A stretch of 64,000 bases of DNA from Prostheceraeus crozeri (GCA_907163375.1 CAJQUW010006832.1:186001-250000); one strand, 5' to 3'. Shown: positions 38,458 through 49,202, numbered from the stretch's first letter. Program-made: numbers and translations. Notes: generated from the letters alone by a model not told the origin.

Positions 38458-38849
38458 ATATTGGTTGTATTGCAAACACGATTTTTCTGAGTTAGTGACT
38501 ACAGATTAAATTTCGAAGAGGTATCTCTTCAATGTGATTTGTGTAGAAAGCATCAACAAGTCATGCTGTTTCATGTGAGTTGTTGTTTGAATCACATGAA
38601 CGAAGCACAAGCAGATACAGACGTCTTACGTGGAGAAGAAATGACAAATGCTTTGTAAAATGATGTGATTTAGCGTGAAAGTACTGTAATTGCCAATGGA
38701 GTTGCTAAGAAAAGAGATTTTGAAGAAAGCGACCAATCATGTACGTGGAAGAGCATGAGATGCTCTCTATAGAGTAATTGTTATTCAAGAAATACCCTTC
38801 AAATTTAATCTGTAATCAGTGACTCAAAAACTGTGTTTACAACCAATAT
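38458..38849. mobile_element. MITE with ~60-bp inverted ends
   Basis: The left end is ATATTGGTTGTATTGCAAAC. The right end on the minus strand is ATATTGGTTGTAAACACAGT. Both continue, with gaps, through GTGACTACAGATTAAATTT or its near copy GTCACTGATTACAGATTAAA. The 392-bp length and lack of coding content fit a MITE. No target duplication is clear, so the superfamily is open. Confidence 0.6.
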
Positions 38850-40297
38850 CCCACGGATGCTTCATCGGAGACACAAAGGTTTTCAATCCAAGCTATTCAT
38901 GAAAGACAGACAAACGTACAGTGTCGGATAGAATATATGAAAGTTTCAAGCATGAACTCTCTCCTGAAAAACTTCCATACTAGCTCCAGAACATAATCGC
39001 TTAGTTTAAGTGTGATTGCCTCTGTAAAGTCGGTTGCTGAAATGCCTATAGCAAGCCTCTGGACACGTGTTCAGTTCCTAGTTGAGCAAGTGTCGGCGAA
39101 ACCGCAATTGGTATTGTTAGTGTCTCAATTCAAACTAAATAGATGCTTATTTCAATTGCCAAGTCCTCGACACCCTGGTCAATTTTACCATATTTCTCAT
39201 TCCAATTGTAGGAGCACATATTATCTTTGTTTCTCTGATTGTTCACACTGAATATAAGAAGCTCAAGAAGAGCTTTCATCTCCGGAAATGGTCTTCACTG
39301 CTGACAGTGATTGATCAGACCGCCGTAGTTGTTGGCCTATTACATGATTGCTGCCACGCCTTGAGAGGAAGACCCTCATTTACGAATTCACGAAGTGATT
39401 CATGTAATTAGGTGTAATGAGTACATATCTCTTAAAGATCAGATTAAGGGATTGTTTATTGCTGAACATCGTCAAAATGATAATCAATCAATTGATCAGT
39501 CAGATTAATGATATCTTGATATCTACCGAGCAAGAGTTATGAAGCTCACTCTTGCTGAATGCATGACAATTAATTCATTTTGAATATAATGTAGAGTAAA
39601 GAAAATGTCCAGCTATGCTTGACGTCATAATAATTTTTTACACAACATCATTAACTTCACATTTGCTCAGTAGTCCTAAAACTAATAGAAAAGCTTTCAT
39701 TCCTGTCTCCACCTGAATAATGAATATTATTATTAGAAATAGAAGAATTCAAAGGCGTATATGATAGCTTGGTATAAATACATTGTATATTTATTATTAT
39801 TAAAAGATATCGCATATTTGATAGCTGAGTTAAAGCACATGTGCGAACAGATCAGGACGGAGAAAACATGCATCAATCAGAGGTACATTTAGAAAGCTCG
39901 CGTTCGGTTCATTTAACAAGTAGTAGGCCTACATTCAGACCCTAGCAGGCGGACCCAGCATCAGGGTCGCACACTGTAGGCAATGAATATGGAATGAATC
40001 ACATACATTTATCAAAAATTGAAGAACTCTTTATTGTTTTACGGAATGCTAATGCAATTGGAACAAAAGTCAAGATATGTCTAGAGAACAATCTGCAGAC
40101 ACTCTCATTCAGCTCATCAGCTTTGTGGCTACAAATCATAAATGCTTTCTATGTAGTTTTAGCCCAATAAATGTTATAAAGAGCAATCGGATATTTCGAT
40201 CGCAATTACGTTCGCATGCATATTTTGAGGGGGAAGATGCTCAGGGTAAATAAACATATCCTAATTACAATAAAGCTCTTGAGTAGTAAACTATACT
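38850..40297. other. No recognised gene
   Basis: AT-rich. One 79-aa ORF (39012-39251) has no known motif. Nothing else supported. Confidence 0.4.
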
Positions 40298-40447
40298 TTT
40301 CACAGGCAAGTAAAGATAGTTTCTGACTCGGATCTAATTCATTGGTCGAAAATAAAAGGATTTAAAGTTACAGCGTGACTTTTATCCTTTTATTTTCGAC
40401 CAATAAATTAGATCCGAGTCAGAAACTATCTTTACTTGCCTGTGAAA
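40298..40447. repeat. 150-bp near-perfect fold-back
   Basis: The arms at 40298-40360 and 40385-40447 are inverse complements over 63 bp with one mismatch (the right-arm complement has ATTTATTGG where the left has ATTCATTGG). The pairing partly continues inward to a short loop near TACAGCGTG. An 11-bp direct repeat ACTATACTTTT flanks the structure (40290-40300 and 40484-40494). It has no coding content. Confidence 0.9.
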
Positions 40448-42235
40448 TGCATCGCCTGACTCGCAAACTGGTCAACTATGTCAACTATACTTTTGTGTGT
40501 TCAACTTAACTTAAGGCATTCAACTTAAAGCATTAACGTATGCATTCAATGGATGTGACTTCATTGCCATTGACTTTTGTTTTAAATCAGTCTATTTCGA
40601 CTCAATGATGTGTCAATATGCATTTGGCAACATTTGATCGAAACCAACTACAAGCATTTCTGCAACCACTGATATCCAAGCCATCCGTTGTAGCCACCTA
40701 AATGAGTGTGGCCAACTAAGACGATTAATTGTATGATTAATTAATTGATTATGTACTTATGGACAATTCAGAGTGGGCTGGACGCGCTTTAGGTGTCATT
40801 GCGCTTGCAGAACCTTCGCTTAGAAAAATATGTAATTTATTGTCTTCAAATCAAGACGCACGTCGGTGGTCGCGTCGCGCTTCGCAGGGTGTGAGTGAAA
40901 CGTAAGTGTAATCCTCTAAGTGGATAACGCATTCCCTATTGCCCAACGACGAATCATTCTTGTCGATGGGATAGAATGACACCTTTATCCTGCTTGAATG
41001 CATTTCTTCTCACTTGAGAACATGATATTTGTTAAATATTCCCTCAAATAGCTGCAAAATAGCTGCTATGATGTGATAAAATGGATTCAAAACTATACAA
41101 GATCAAGCTAATGGAGGACTGCAATTCCAACTCTTCACAAATGCGAAAGGAATAATAATGGTAATTAGTTTAGAAGAGTATCTCAACATAAGATAGTGCT
41201 GAGAACACCGCCTTATAATTTCGACGAATTAAGATTTACGGATTTATGTGAAATTATTTTTCATGAATTATCAAAGCATATAAATTATTCATGTATACAA
41301 AAGTTTTCATCTCCAATTTTCAGCTCACTGACGTAAATTATAAAATAATTACTCTGTACAACGCCTCTATTTCGATGAAAGAAGGGCTAGTCATGATTAA
41401 TTGTTATTTAGAGAAATCCTAGACTCGTTGGAAGTCTACATGAAAGTTCGAATTATCGAAAATGCAACTTACAGACTAACACAAATTCTGACGATATTAT
41501 TCGGTAACGATATTATATGGTGATATATACGATTAACTGCCAAACGCTGATAGGCCGATCACTAAAAGCCTCCGAATATCGAATGTTAGTGAAAAACTAT
41601 GTTGATGATCATAAAACATTAGCTTGTTAAAAGAAATATATATTAATGCAGCACAATAAATAATGCTAAGGCATTCCAACGATCGATATAAGAAGCTTTC
41701 GAGGATATTAACATCGCTTAGTTAGAAGAGCTCACCGACATAGCATTTTGCTTGGCAAAGTACCTCTGTACTTTTCTACAATGATGTTCTCTATCATATT
41801 TGGCAGTGTAAGGACTTTACATTGGCATGCAATATTCGACATCGGCCTGACGATATTAAAGTAGGTTTTCATGAGAATGTTCGTGTCATTGAGGGTGAAG
41901 CATTTTGAAATTGACGGGAGCAAGCATGAACTTGAAGTGAAATATAAAGATAAAGAAAAAAAAGATAAAATCAAAATCATGTGATAATTTTTTAAATGTG
42001 ACATTATGTCAAGTAGACATATTTAAAATTTCTGATAGTTGTTCAAGCTCTTCTTTGTTTTAGTCCTCTACAGAGTATGTATATACATGCAGTCTTTGAT
42101 TTTACTTAATTTTGCATTTGTTAACATTAGGCCTACTCGTACCTGCACTCTGAGTGACTTGATAATGGCCGATTGGAAAGTGAATGTAATTTCGCTCTGA
42201 CTATCGCATTTATCAATATTAGCTAGCTGCCATCT
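40448..42235. other. Unassigned flank of the giant palindromic element
   Basis: AT-rich with no gene recognised. A GC-rich patch near 40775-40900 (GGACGCGCTTTAGG and CGCGTCGCGCTTCGCAGGG) resembles the TIR-like words at 26379 and 28363, but no paired ends were found. Confidence 0.35.
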
Positions 42236-42241
42236 GACATG
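42236..42241. repeat. Target-site duplication of the giant element, left (GACATG)
   Basis: GACATG directly precedes the left end AGTAGTAAGAAAACGG. The same six bases follow the right end at 63665-63670. Confidence 0.8.
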
Positions 42242-42480
42242 AGTAGTAAGAAAACGGCGAACACTCGACCGGCGCCCCCCCTCTGGAACGACAGAGGTCG
42301 TGGTCGGCCGCCGTGGTGCTTCGAGTCTGACTCCCCCCCTCTGGAACGACAGAGGTCTGTCGTGGTGTGCCGGCCAAGTTGGTCCGAAAGGTTCGCTGAC
42401 GTCCCCCCCCCTCGATAAAATGACAGAGTGTCGTGGTGGACTTGGGCGACCGCCAGGTTTTGACTTGAGGCTATAGTGTG
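42242..42480. repeat. Left terminal C-tract hairpin repeats
   Basis: Two copies of CCCCCTCTGGAACGACAGAG followed by GTC..GTGGT lie about 60 bp apart (from 42275 and 42335). A third, looser copy has CCCCCCCCTCG...GACAGAG. CCTCTG and CAGAGG can pair around GAACGA. The same units, inverted, close the right end. They look like binding sites for the enzyme that processes the ends. Confidence 0.75.
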
Positions 42481-43925
42481 TGATGTTTTTCGTGCAATCT
42501 GATGAATGTTGGGTTGAAAATGGGCTGTTTCGACTGGAAGCAGTGCTCGGATGTGAAAACGGAGGCCAGATTCGGATTCAGCGTGAAATTCTGCATCGGT
42601 ATGGTGAATTTGAAAGCAATCGGAGAGAAAAAGTTTCGCTGACGTCCCCCCCCCTCGGCACCGTCCTTCCAACTTTGCTTCTAGTGGACGGATTTTGTCG
42701 TGCCATAGCTCGTTTGAAAGCTAAGAGTGAGACAAATTCACTGAAAGAATCGGCTTGTTCATATCTGTCTTCGTTTAGATGTGAGACGCCATTTAAGATT
42801 TTGGGAGATTGGCGAAAAACGACAGAGTTAGAATTTTGGACGTTTTGGGTTCTAACGCCAAAACGAAGCATCGGATGGGAAAACGGATTTCAGATTTGGA
42901 ATCAGCATGAAATTCTCTATCAACATGGTGAGTTTCAAGTCAATCGGAGAGAAAAAGTTTCGCTGACGTCCCCCCCCCCCTCGGCACCGTCCTTCCAACT
43001 TTGCTTCTAGTGGACGGATTTTGTCGTGCAATAGCTCGTTTGAAAGCTAAGAGTGAGACAAATTCAGTGAAAGAAACGGCTTCTTCATATCTGTCTTCGT
43101 TTAGATGTGAGACGCCATTTAAGATTTTGGGAGATTGGCGAAAACGACAGAGTTAGAATTTTGGACGTTTTTTTTGTGCTGTAGCTTCAAAACGAAGCAT
43201 CGGATGGGAAAACGGATTTCAGATTTGGAATCAGCATGAAATTCTCTATCAACATGGTGAGTTTCAAGTCAATCGGAGAGAAAAAGTTTCGCTGACGTCC
43301 CCCCCCTCGGCACCGTCCTTCCAACTTTGCTTCTAGTGGACGGATTTTGTCGTGCAATAGCTCGTTTGAAAGCTAAGAGTGAGACAAATTCACTGAAAGA
43401 ATCGGCTTGTTCATATCTGCCTTCGTTTAGATGTGAGACGCCATTTAAGATTTTGGGAGATTGTCGAAAACGACAGAGTTAGAATTTTGGACGTTTTGGG
43501 CTGTAGCGCCAAAACGAAGCATCGGATTGGAAAACGGATTTCAGATTTGGAATCAGCATGAAATTCTCTATCAACATGGTGAGTTTCAAGTCAATCGGCG
43601 AGAAAAAATTTTCAACATTTTTCGAAAAACGACAGAGTTAGAATTTGGGACGTTTTGGTCTGTAGCGCCAAAACGAAGCATCGGATAGGAAAACGGAGAC
43701 CAGATTCGGATTCAGCGTGAAATTCTGCATCGATATGGTGAATTTGAAAGCAATAGGAGAGAAAAAATTTTTCTTCTCGAAATTTTTTCGAAAAAACGAC
43801 AGAGTTAGAATTTTTGCGATGGTTGTGGGCTGTAGAGCCAAAACGAAGCATCGGATGGGAAAACGGAGGCGAGATTCGGATTGAGCGTCAAATTCTACAT
43901 GGAAATGGTGTATTTCCAGCTCAAT
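42481..43925. repeat. Left subterminal tandem array (~320-bp units)
   Basis: Four to five units repeat the blocks GTTTCGCTGACGTCCCCCCC, AGCTCGTTTGAAAGCTAAGA, GTGAGACGCCATTTAAGATT and CCAAAACGAAGCATCGGAT. The C-tract boxes recur near 42640, 42965 and 43295, giving the ~320-bp period. The inner units are shortened. The right arm has about two units fewer (62640-63430). Open frames across the array are made by the repeat and show no domain. Confidence 0.85.
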
Positions 43926-43976
43926 CGGAGCACTAGAACCGGAGATAGACGGATTTAAAGATTTGGATGATGGGTA

Positions 43977-44057
43977 TTACGTCATCAGCTGATCGCCACA
44001 CACTATATAAGCTGGGAACCGACAGTGACTTGTCATTAAGACGAGATATTGCCAAAG
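43977..44057 (+). promoter_or_regulatory. Promoter and non-coding first exon of gene 1, left arm
   Basis: TTACGTCA (CRE/ATF-like, 43977-43984) and CAGCTG (43986-43991) stand just upstream of a canonical TATA box, TATATAA at 44004-44010. Transcription would start near 44035 (TTGTCATTAAG). The short exon ends at a consensus donor AAAG/GTAGGT (44057/44058). The matching acceptor (CACTTCAG) lies at 45160, three bases before the ATG of gene 1. The same arrangement is present, inverted, in the right arm. Confidence 0.65.
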
Positions 44058-44337
44058 GTAGGTCGTCTCTCTGAGCTCCGATGATAGCTTGGGACATTCC
44101 AAATTCCGGGTTTCTGTAAGAAACCGACTTAGAAAATTTCATTGCTGATATCAGCTAAGGCGTCAAACTTAGAGGTTAGCCAGGAGATGGCCTTCGTCTC
44201 CAGGCCATAAAAGACTCCAAAACTTTAAAGGCTTGTAACTTTGCTTCTACAAGTCCGTTTGACTTGATTCAAAAAAGGTTCGGTCGCTATTGACCTGCCA
44301 TAAGTGATAGATTACTTATAAAATTTCATAAGTAGTG

Positions 44338-44607
44338 CTAAAAAGTTGAAAAATTTAAATTCACTAGTTTTGGAAGTTTTCTGGGGTTTTCGACCCTGCT
44401 GAAGTCAATGAAAGCATTTTTAATGATGTCTGAGCCAGTCGTCTCATGGTATAAGCGGCTTTTCACTGAAAGCGAGCAAGACACGGAGAGTTTTGCTGTA
44501 ATATTCCACTGACAGGGTGTTCCTTCGGGACGGCGGACGATGCCGTAGTGATAAGTGTGGCAAGGGAGTGTGTCATAGTTTAGACCGTAACCGCTGGGAC
44601 AACTCAT
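44338..44607 (-). CDS. Small Cys-rich ORF inside the gene 1 intron, left arm (uncertain)
   Basis: An 89-codon frame opposite to gene 1 begins MSCPSGYGLNYDTLPCHTYH and is rich in Cys near its N-terminus. The identical protein is encoded in the right arm (61951-62220), but because the arms are near-identical this is not evidence of selection. I do not recognise it and it may be non-coding. Confidence 0.2.
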   Translation of the reverse strand: MSCPSGYGLNYDTLPCHTYHYGIVRRPEGTPCQWNITAKLSVSCSLSVKSRLYHETTGSDIIKNAFIDFSRVENPRKLPKLVNLNFSTF

Positions 44608-45163
44608 GTTTCATGTTGAGCATTTGACACAGTTCTCAACGTAGCACTTTGAACGCCAATCGGTTGAGTCTTAGCTATCTTGTCATGGGTGGCCTCTAAA
44701 CATCTCCATTGCAAAACGCTGGTGAATCAAGCTCTCTACGGCTTGCTATCAAGCTGATCAAAGCAATAACTTGGGATGTTTCCTCAAGGTTTTCAAGTAT
44801 GCTGAGTTCAAATCTGCTATCAGATTTCAAATTTAACTAAGTCTAAGGCAGCTTTGAGGGGTTAGATCCCAGCTACTGTTCACTACCTTTGACTCGGCGT
44901 TGCTGTTACCACTTCGGGGCAGTGACAATGATGTCTTAAGCTGTTAATAGCGGGTATCGGGGAAGATCTCTCACTTCCCTAGTGATCAGTACAAGGCCTT
45001 CGGGCTGTCGACGGGATCGAGTGCCACTCACTACACTCAAATCTATCATTCCTCACTAAGTGTAAAAATCATTGTTTTCCGTTTTTATAAACTAGGAATC
45101 AATCGTTTGCTATCAAACGTTTACGGACTTATAATCATTGTTTTCCCCTTTTCACTTCAGAAA

Positions 45164-46400
45164 ATGGTTAACTACAATAATGCCAAGACGGCTTTCAAGC
45201 TCTGCGTTTGCAGAAAAATCTTTCGCAGTGATGCCTTTAAGAAACACTCTTGTGTGAATAAGCGAATGGTAGGGGGCATGCGATACTTTTGCAGCAGCCA
45301 TAATACATCTCGCCTTGTCGAGACGTTACCGGAGTGGCATGCGAAGCATAGCAGTTGCAGTCAACCAGAGCTGACTGAGGAGACGAAGCAAAGTCTCTTC
45401 AGCTCAGAGTTAAAAGCTCTGGAGACTCAGTGCGCTGTCGAGTCTATCGCGTCAGCAGAGCCTCCCTCATCTAGTGTGCCAGCAAAGGCTCTCTCACCCA
45501 CTCCGATTGAGTCTTCTCCGAAGTCGAGTAAATCCTCCTCTAGCGATGAGTCGGCTACTAGTAGCAGCGACAGTGAGGAAGAGGAGGAGGAGGAAAAAGG
45601 CTCGGCGAAGGCTCACCTAGTCGAGAGTGTCTACCTCGATAGCGAGGTAGAGTCGGTGAGGGAAGTCGACCTCGATAGCGAGGTGCAGCCGGCTAAGTCA
45701 TCGAGCAGTGGTGGGATTGCGGCTCAATGTCGCAACTTCATTATGCGCCCACCACTGGTCGATGACTATGACAAGCTGAAGAATGAGTTGGCAGTGTGGA
45801 AGAGCGACTGTTTCTTCTATAAAGCGAGTTCCGAGAACCTCTCGCGAGTCACTCAGGAGCTCAAGAAGACTCAAGCTAGTCTTCTTGAGAAAGAAGGAGA
45901 GCTCGATCGCGAGAGGTTCTCGCACCTCGCTAGTAAGGCCAGAGAAGAACAGCTCCTGATCGAGAGAGAGTCAAGAGAAGGAGTTGAGAAAGATGAGGGA
46001 GGAGGTGGAAGGGCTGCGAAAGCAGTTGGGGAAGGTGGTGGCGACTAATCAGGAGCTGCACCAACAAGTGAAGAGTAGCAGTACTCGACGATCAAGTCGC
46101 CTCCACATTCCCCTAGATAAGAAAGGAGGTGTGCCCGCAAGACCGCTCCTCTGTGAACGTGGCAGAGACGAAATGTGTTACAGCAGGGCTAAAAAAGGTA
46201 TCGAATGCCTTCATTTTACATTCGACCATAAGGAGGCAATCACAGGATTCCTGTTCGAACCACGTCTGGAGAAGATCTGTAAGTTAAAACAAGTAACTTA
46301 GAGTTCAAGATGATAACTAACAACTTCTTTCTTTACAGATATCAATGAGAAGCGCCCACCTGCTTCCGTCAACGAGCCGGAGGCGAAGCGGCAAGCTTGA
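45164..46400 (+). CDS. Gene 1, left arm: zinc-finger-like, acidic, coiled-coil protein (unknown function)
   Basis: The start is the ATG at 45164, three bases past the acceptor of a 1.1-kb 5' intron (44058-45160). The N-terminus has a finger-like cluster, LCVCRKIFRSDAFKKHSC, resembling a C2H2/C2HC zinc finger, with further Cys and His up to about residue 70. The middle is Ser/Pro-rich and then acidic (SSDSEEEEEEEKG), with a duplicated D-S-E-V motif. The last part is a strongly predicted coiled coil (QELKKTQASLLEKEGELDRE). The coiled coil goes on in a second overlapping frame (to 46278), and a 60-bp GT-AG intron (46279-46338) leads to a short last exon ending at 46400. How the two frames relate, by splicing or decay, is not resolved. 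A DNA- or RNA-binding structural role is inference. I recognise no family. Confidence 0.65.
46279..46338 (+). other. 60-bp GT-AG intron of gene 1, left arm
   Basis: Donor GATCT/GTAAGT and acceptor TTTCTTTACAG. The frames on both sides are compatible and end at a TGA 60 bases into the last exon. Its inverse copy is at 60220-60279. Confidence 0.7.
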
Positions 46401-46599
46401 GTTCCATATTCCTCCAATCATCCCGAGAACGACCCATGGGCTCTCTTAAGGGTCAACCTTCTAATGCAGCTAAAGCGGTCCCAAGCCCGCCACATATCTA
46501 CGGATATGGAATGCAGAGGGGAAGAAAAATGATGAATGGAATGAAGGGAGGACATTCATGCGCCACACGCAACACATCACAGACTTCTCTCTTTGCTAG

Positions 46600-47560
46600 T
46601 GAACAAGCTCTTGTCAGTGTCGTACAAAGGTTTTACTGCAACACAGGTTCATGTATAGTTAGAAAAGTTTGATCATCAACGTTGTATTCGTAAGTCTAGT
46701 CAAAAACTATCATGGTTTGTAAAAGCAAAGTTAGTGTAGTCAGAAACTTTATCATGTTGTACAAAAGTTTTATTGCAACACAGGTTGATGTATAGTTAGA
46801 AAGTTTGATCATCAATGTTGTATTCGTAAGTCTAGTCAGAAAGTGTATCATGGTTTGCAAAGTTAGTGTAGTCAAATAATTTTACTGTGACACCCGTTTG
46901 AGAAAGTAAAGTCTGATCATCGAAGTTGTATTCGTGAGTGTCGTTAGAAAGTGTATCATGGTTTGTAAAAGTTTTACTGCAACACAGGTTCATGTATAGT
47001 TAGAAAAGTTTGATCATCAACGTTGTATTCGTAAGACTAGTCAGAAACTGTATCATGGTTTGTAAAAGCAAAGTTAGTGTAGTCAGAAACTTTATCATGT
47101 TGTAAAAAAGTTTTATTGCAACACAGGTTGATGTATAGTTAGAAAGTTTGATCATCAACGTTTTATTTGTAAGTCTACTCAGAAAGTGTATCATGGTTTG
47201 CAAAGTTAGTGTAGTCAAATAATTTCACTGTGACACCCGTTTGAGAAAGTAAAGTCTGATCATCGAAGTTGTATTCGTGAGTGTCGTTAGAAAGTGTATC
47301 ATGGTTTGTAAAAGTTTTACTGCAACACAGGTTGATGTATAGTTAGAAAAGTTTGATCATGACGTTTTATGAAACACACATGTCATGAAATGTAAGCGTT
47401 AGTGTAGTCAAATAATTTACCGCGACGCACGTTTGTGAGAATAAAGTTTGATCATTGACGTTGTATGACTGACCGAACTCATCACAGGACTAGAAAGTTT
47501 TAGAAGGTTTTACTGCACAGTGTAGATTGTCTTGTAACTTACGTTCACAGTGTTAGAAAG
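46600..47560. repeat. Left 342-bp higher-order tandem array
   Basis: The word GATCATCAACGTTGTATTCG recurs at three spacings (about 139, 107 and 95 bp) that together repeat every ~342 bp (46669 and 47010; 46808 and 47150; 46915 and 47257). Other shared words are GTATCATGGTTTGTAAAAG and TGCAACACAGGTTGATGTAT. It begins about 200 bp after the gene 1 stop. The right arm carries the inverse with roughly 480 bp more. It is probably non-coding, perhaps the 3' part of gene 1 transcripts. Confidence 0.85.
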
Positions 47561-48122
47561 TTTTATTGGAGACAGTTGCCAAATGTTTCCCTATTAGAAA
47601 TTCAAACTTCATGACTGTTAGATTAGCTTCATCAGGTTTAGTAAAAGCAGTTTTCTACTGCAGTAAGACTGCGAGTTTAGAATGTTATATGAAAACAGTG
47701 TTCACCAAAGCGCTAGAAAGTTTTACTGCGCTGTGTAGATTGTTTCACACAAGGTCTTATAGTCAGCGTTGAATGTATTATAAAACCAGATGTTGTCACA
47801 CACGTTGAGTGTGTGAGAGCTAGTTCCATGACATTGAATCGCATGGGTTGTAAAGTTCATAATCCAAGGCTAGGCTCCTCTACGGTTGGATTTAGGGTTT
47901 TATATTACATGCGTTAACCGTTCGTGTAGAATATGTGAAGCACATGTTCGCTTAAATGCAAATGTTGAAATAAGTTTGTAAGAAGTCTTTGACAGGTTCT
48001 TGTGAAACGTAGCGAACGTTGAAGAAATGTTTCTGCAGTCACACTCGTTAGCGTGCCAGCTTTACTAGATAAGTTCTATTCTCCAATGAGGATTGTTGTC
48101 TAATGAGAATCAAGCATTCCTT

Positions 48123-48237
48123 TATAAATAGAGAGCCTTCCACAGTGAGAATCATTCCATCGTTGAATCGTACAAGTGACGGACGCACACTCTCTCTCTC
48201 TCTCTCTACATCCCTGTTATATTATCCAACTAAAATG
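48123..48237 (+). promoter_or_regulatory. Promoter, leader and ATG-only first coding exon of gene 2, left arm
   Basis: A strong TATA box TATAAATA (48123-48130) is followed, after a likely start near 48155, by a leader with a (CT)n run. The ATG at 48235-48237 directly abuts a consensus donor (ATG/GTAAGT), so the first coding exon contributes only the initiator codon. Confidence 0.7.
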
Positions 48238-49009
48238 GTAAGTCGCTACTTTCCACCCTCTCCTCCCTTGAACGTTAACTTAATATAATCTTTTTCATTT
48301 TCAGGCATCTACTCAATCTGCTGCACTAGTAGGACAAAATGGCGGTCAAACGTTACAAGGTTCGCTACGATCAGATCATCTACAACTGAGACCAGTGGAA
48401 GAAACAACAAAGGTACATAATCCTACACCGCTACAGCGTAAATTTAAACAAGTCTTGCGTCATGAGGATCACAGCGTAGTACTGCAAACGGGAATGCTCC
48501 CTTCCACTGATGTGAAGATATTGAGCAATCAGTATGGGGACTACATACTCATCCCCGTGAGTCCGTACATTCGCCACCAACTTGACATTATTGAAGAGTA
48601 CGTGACATTAAATATGGACATTCCTACTCCTCTTACTCAAGAGTGGAAGGCGAGAGATGAAAAAGATACTCCATATAGAAAGATTTGGGATGGTAATCAA
48701 ATTTGCCTACCATTATCACATTGGTGTAGTTATTATAAAAAGGATGGAGATCAATCAATACCCATCAGATGTGATGAGCTCGGAGAAGGTACTTGGGATG
48801 TCATTTTCAAAGTGAATGGGCTATATTATGGTCAGCACAAAGATAACGAAATAGCCTCTCCCTCGATATACACTGAATCCATCCTATATATTCCAAAGCC
48901 ACCCAGCGTAGATGACATTATTGACAAAATCCTTAACGGGGGTGGTACGAAGCGCAAGTCGGGCAAGAATGCTACCTCCAAACGCAAGTCAAGGAAAGAG
49001 AATTGCTAA
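48235..49009 (+). CDS. Gene 2, left arm: 235-aa protein with basic tail (unknown function)
   Basis: Two exons, 48235-48237 and 48305-49009, are joined across a 67-bp GT-AG intron (48238-48304). The product begins MASTQSAALVGQNGGQTLQG and is about 235 residues long. The centre is rich in predicted beta strands and aromatics (NQYGDYILIPVSPYI, YRKIWDGNQICLPLSHWC, GTWDVIFKVNGLYYGQH) and would fold as a compact domain. The C-terminus is strongly basic (TKRKSGKNATSKRKSRK), a likely nuclear localisation or nucleic-acid-binding tail. The inverse copy in the right arm differs by four amino acids in about 204 compared. I do not recognise the family. A nucleic-acid-binding role is inferred only from the tail. 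Confidence 0.75.
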
Positions 49010-49043
49010 TCCTTTCCTAACTCTACCCTATGACAATTCGCTT

Positions 49044-49169
49044 ATGTGCTTTGAGTGTCGTGGACGTGGTCTTATCAGATACATTTTACTTCTTCGTTGC
49101 CATCATATCATTCGTGTATTTTGTCGTGAAAAGCATCGATGTAATTCTTCATTTTGTGATATGTTATAG
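49044..49169 (+). CDS. Short Cys-rich block between genes 2 and 3, left arm (uncertain)
   Basis: A frame different from that of gene 2 encodes MCFECRGRG...RCHHIIRVFCREKHRC...C. Two CxxC-like pairs with His suggest a zinc-binding module. It lies just upstream of the acceptor that opens gene 3 and could be an upstream part of that gene. No start or donor is certain. Confidence 0.3.
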   Translation: MCFECRGRGLIRYILLLRCHHIIRVFCREKHRCNSSFCDML

Positions 49170-49202
49170 AACGTTTCCTTAGATGTGTAATTTCCGTTTT
49201 AG

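Noticed and set aside
42234-42241. 8-bp target duplication CTGACATG for the giant element
   Set aside because: It matches at both sides, but requires ends of unequal length. A 6-bp GACATG gives equal ends AGTAGTAAG and AGCAGTAAG. The 8-bp option is kept only as an alternative.
42480-43010. Long ORFs in the subterminal arrays (also 63037-63435)
   Set aside because: They are created by the ~320-bp repeat and C-tracts, appear on both strands, and show no protein motif.
46397-46672. 91-aa ORF after gene 1
   Set aside because: It overlaps the gene 1 stop and runs into the tandem array. It has no domain and is probably 3' untranslated sequence.
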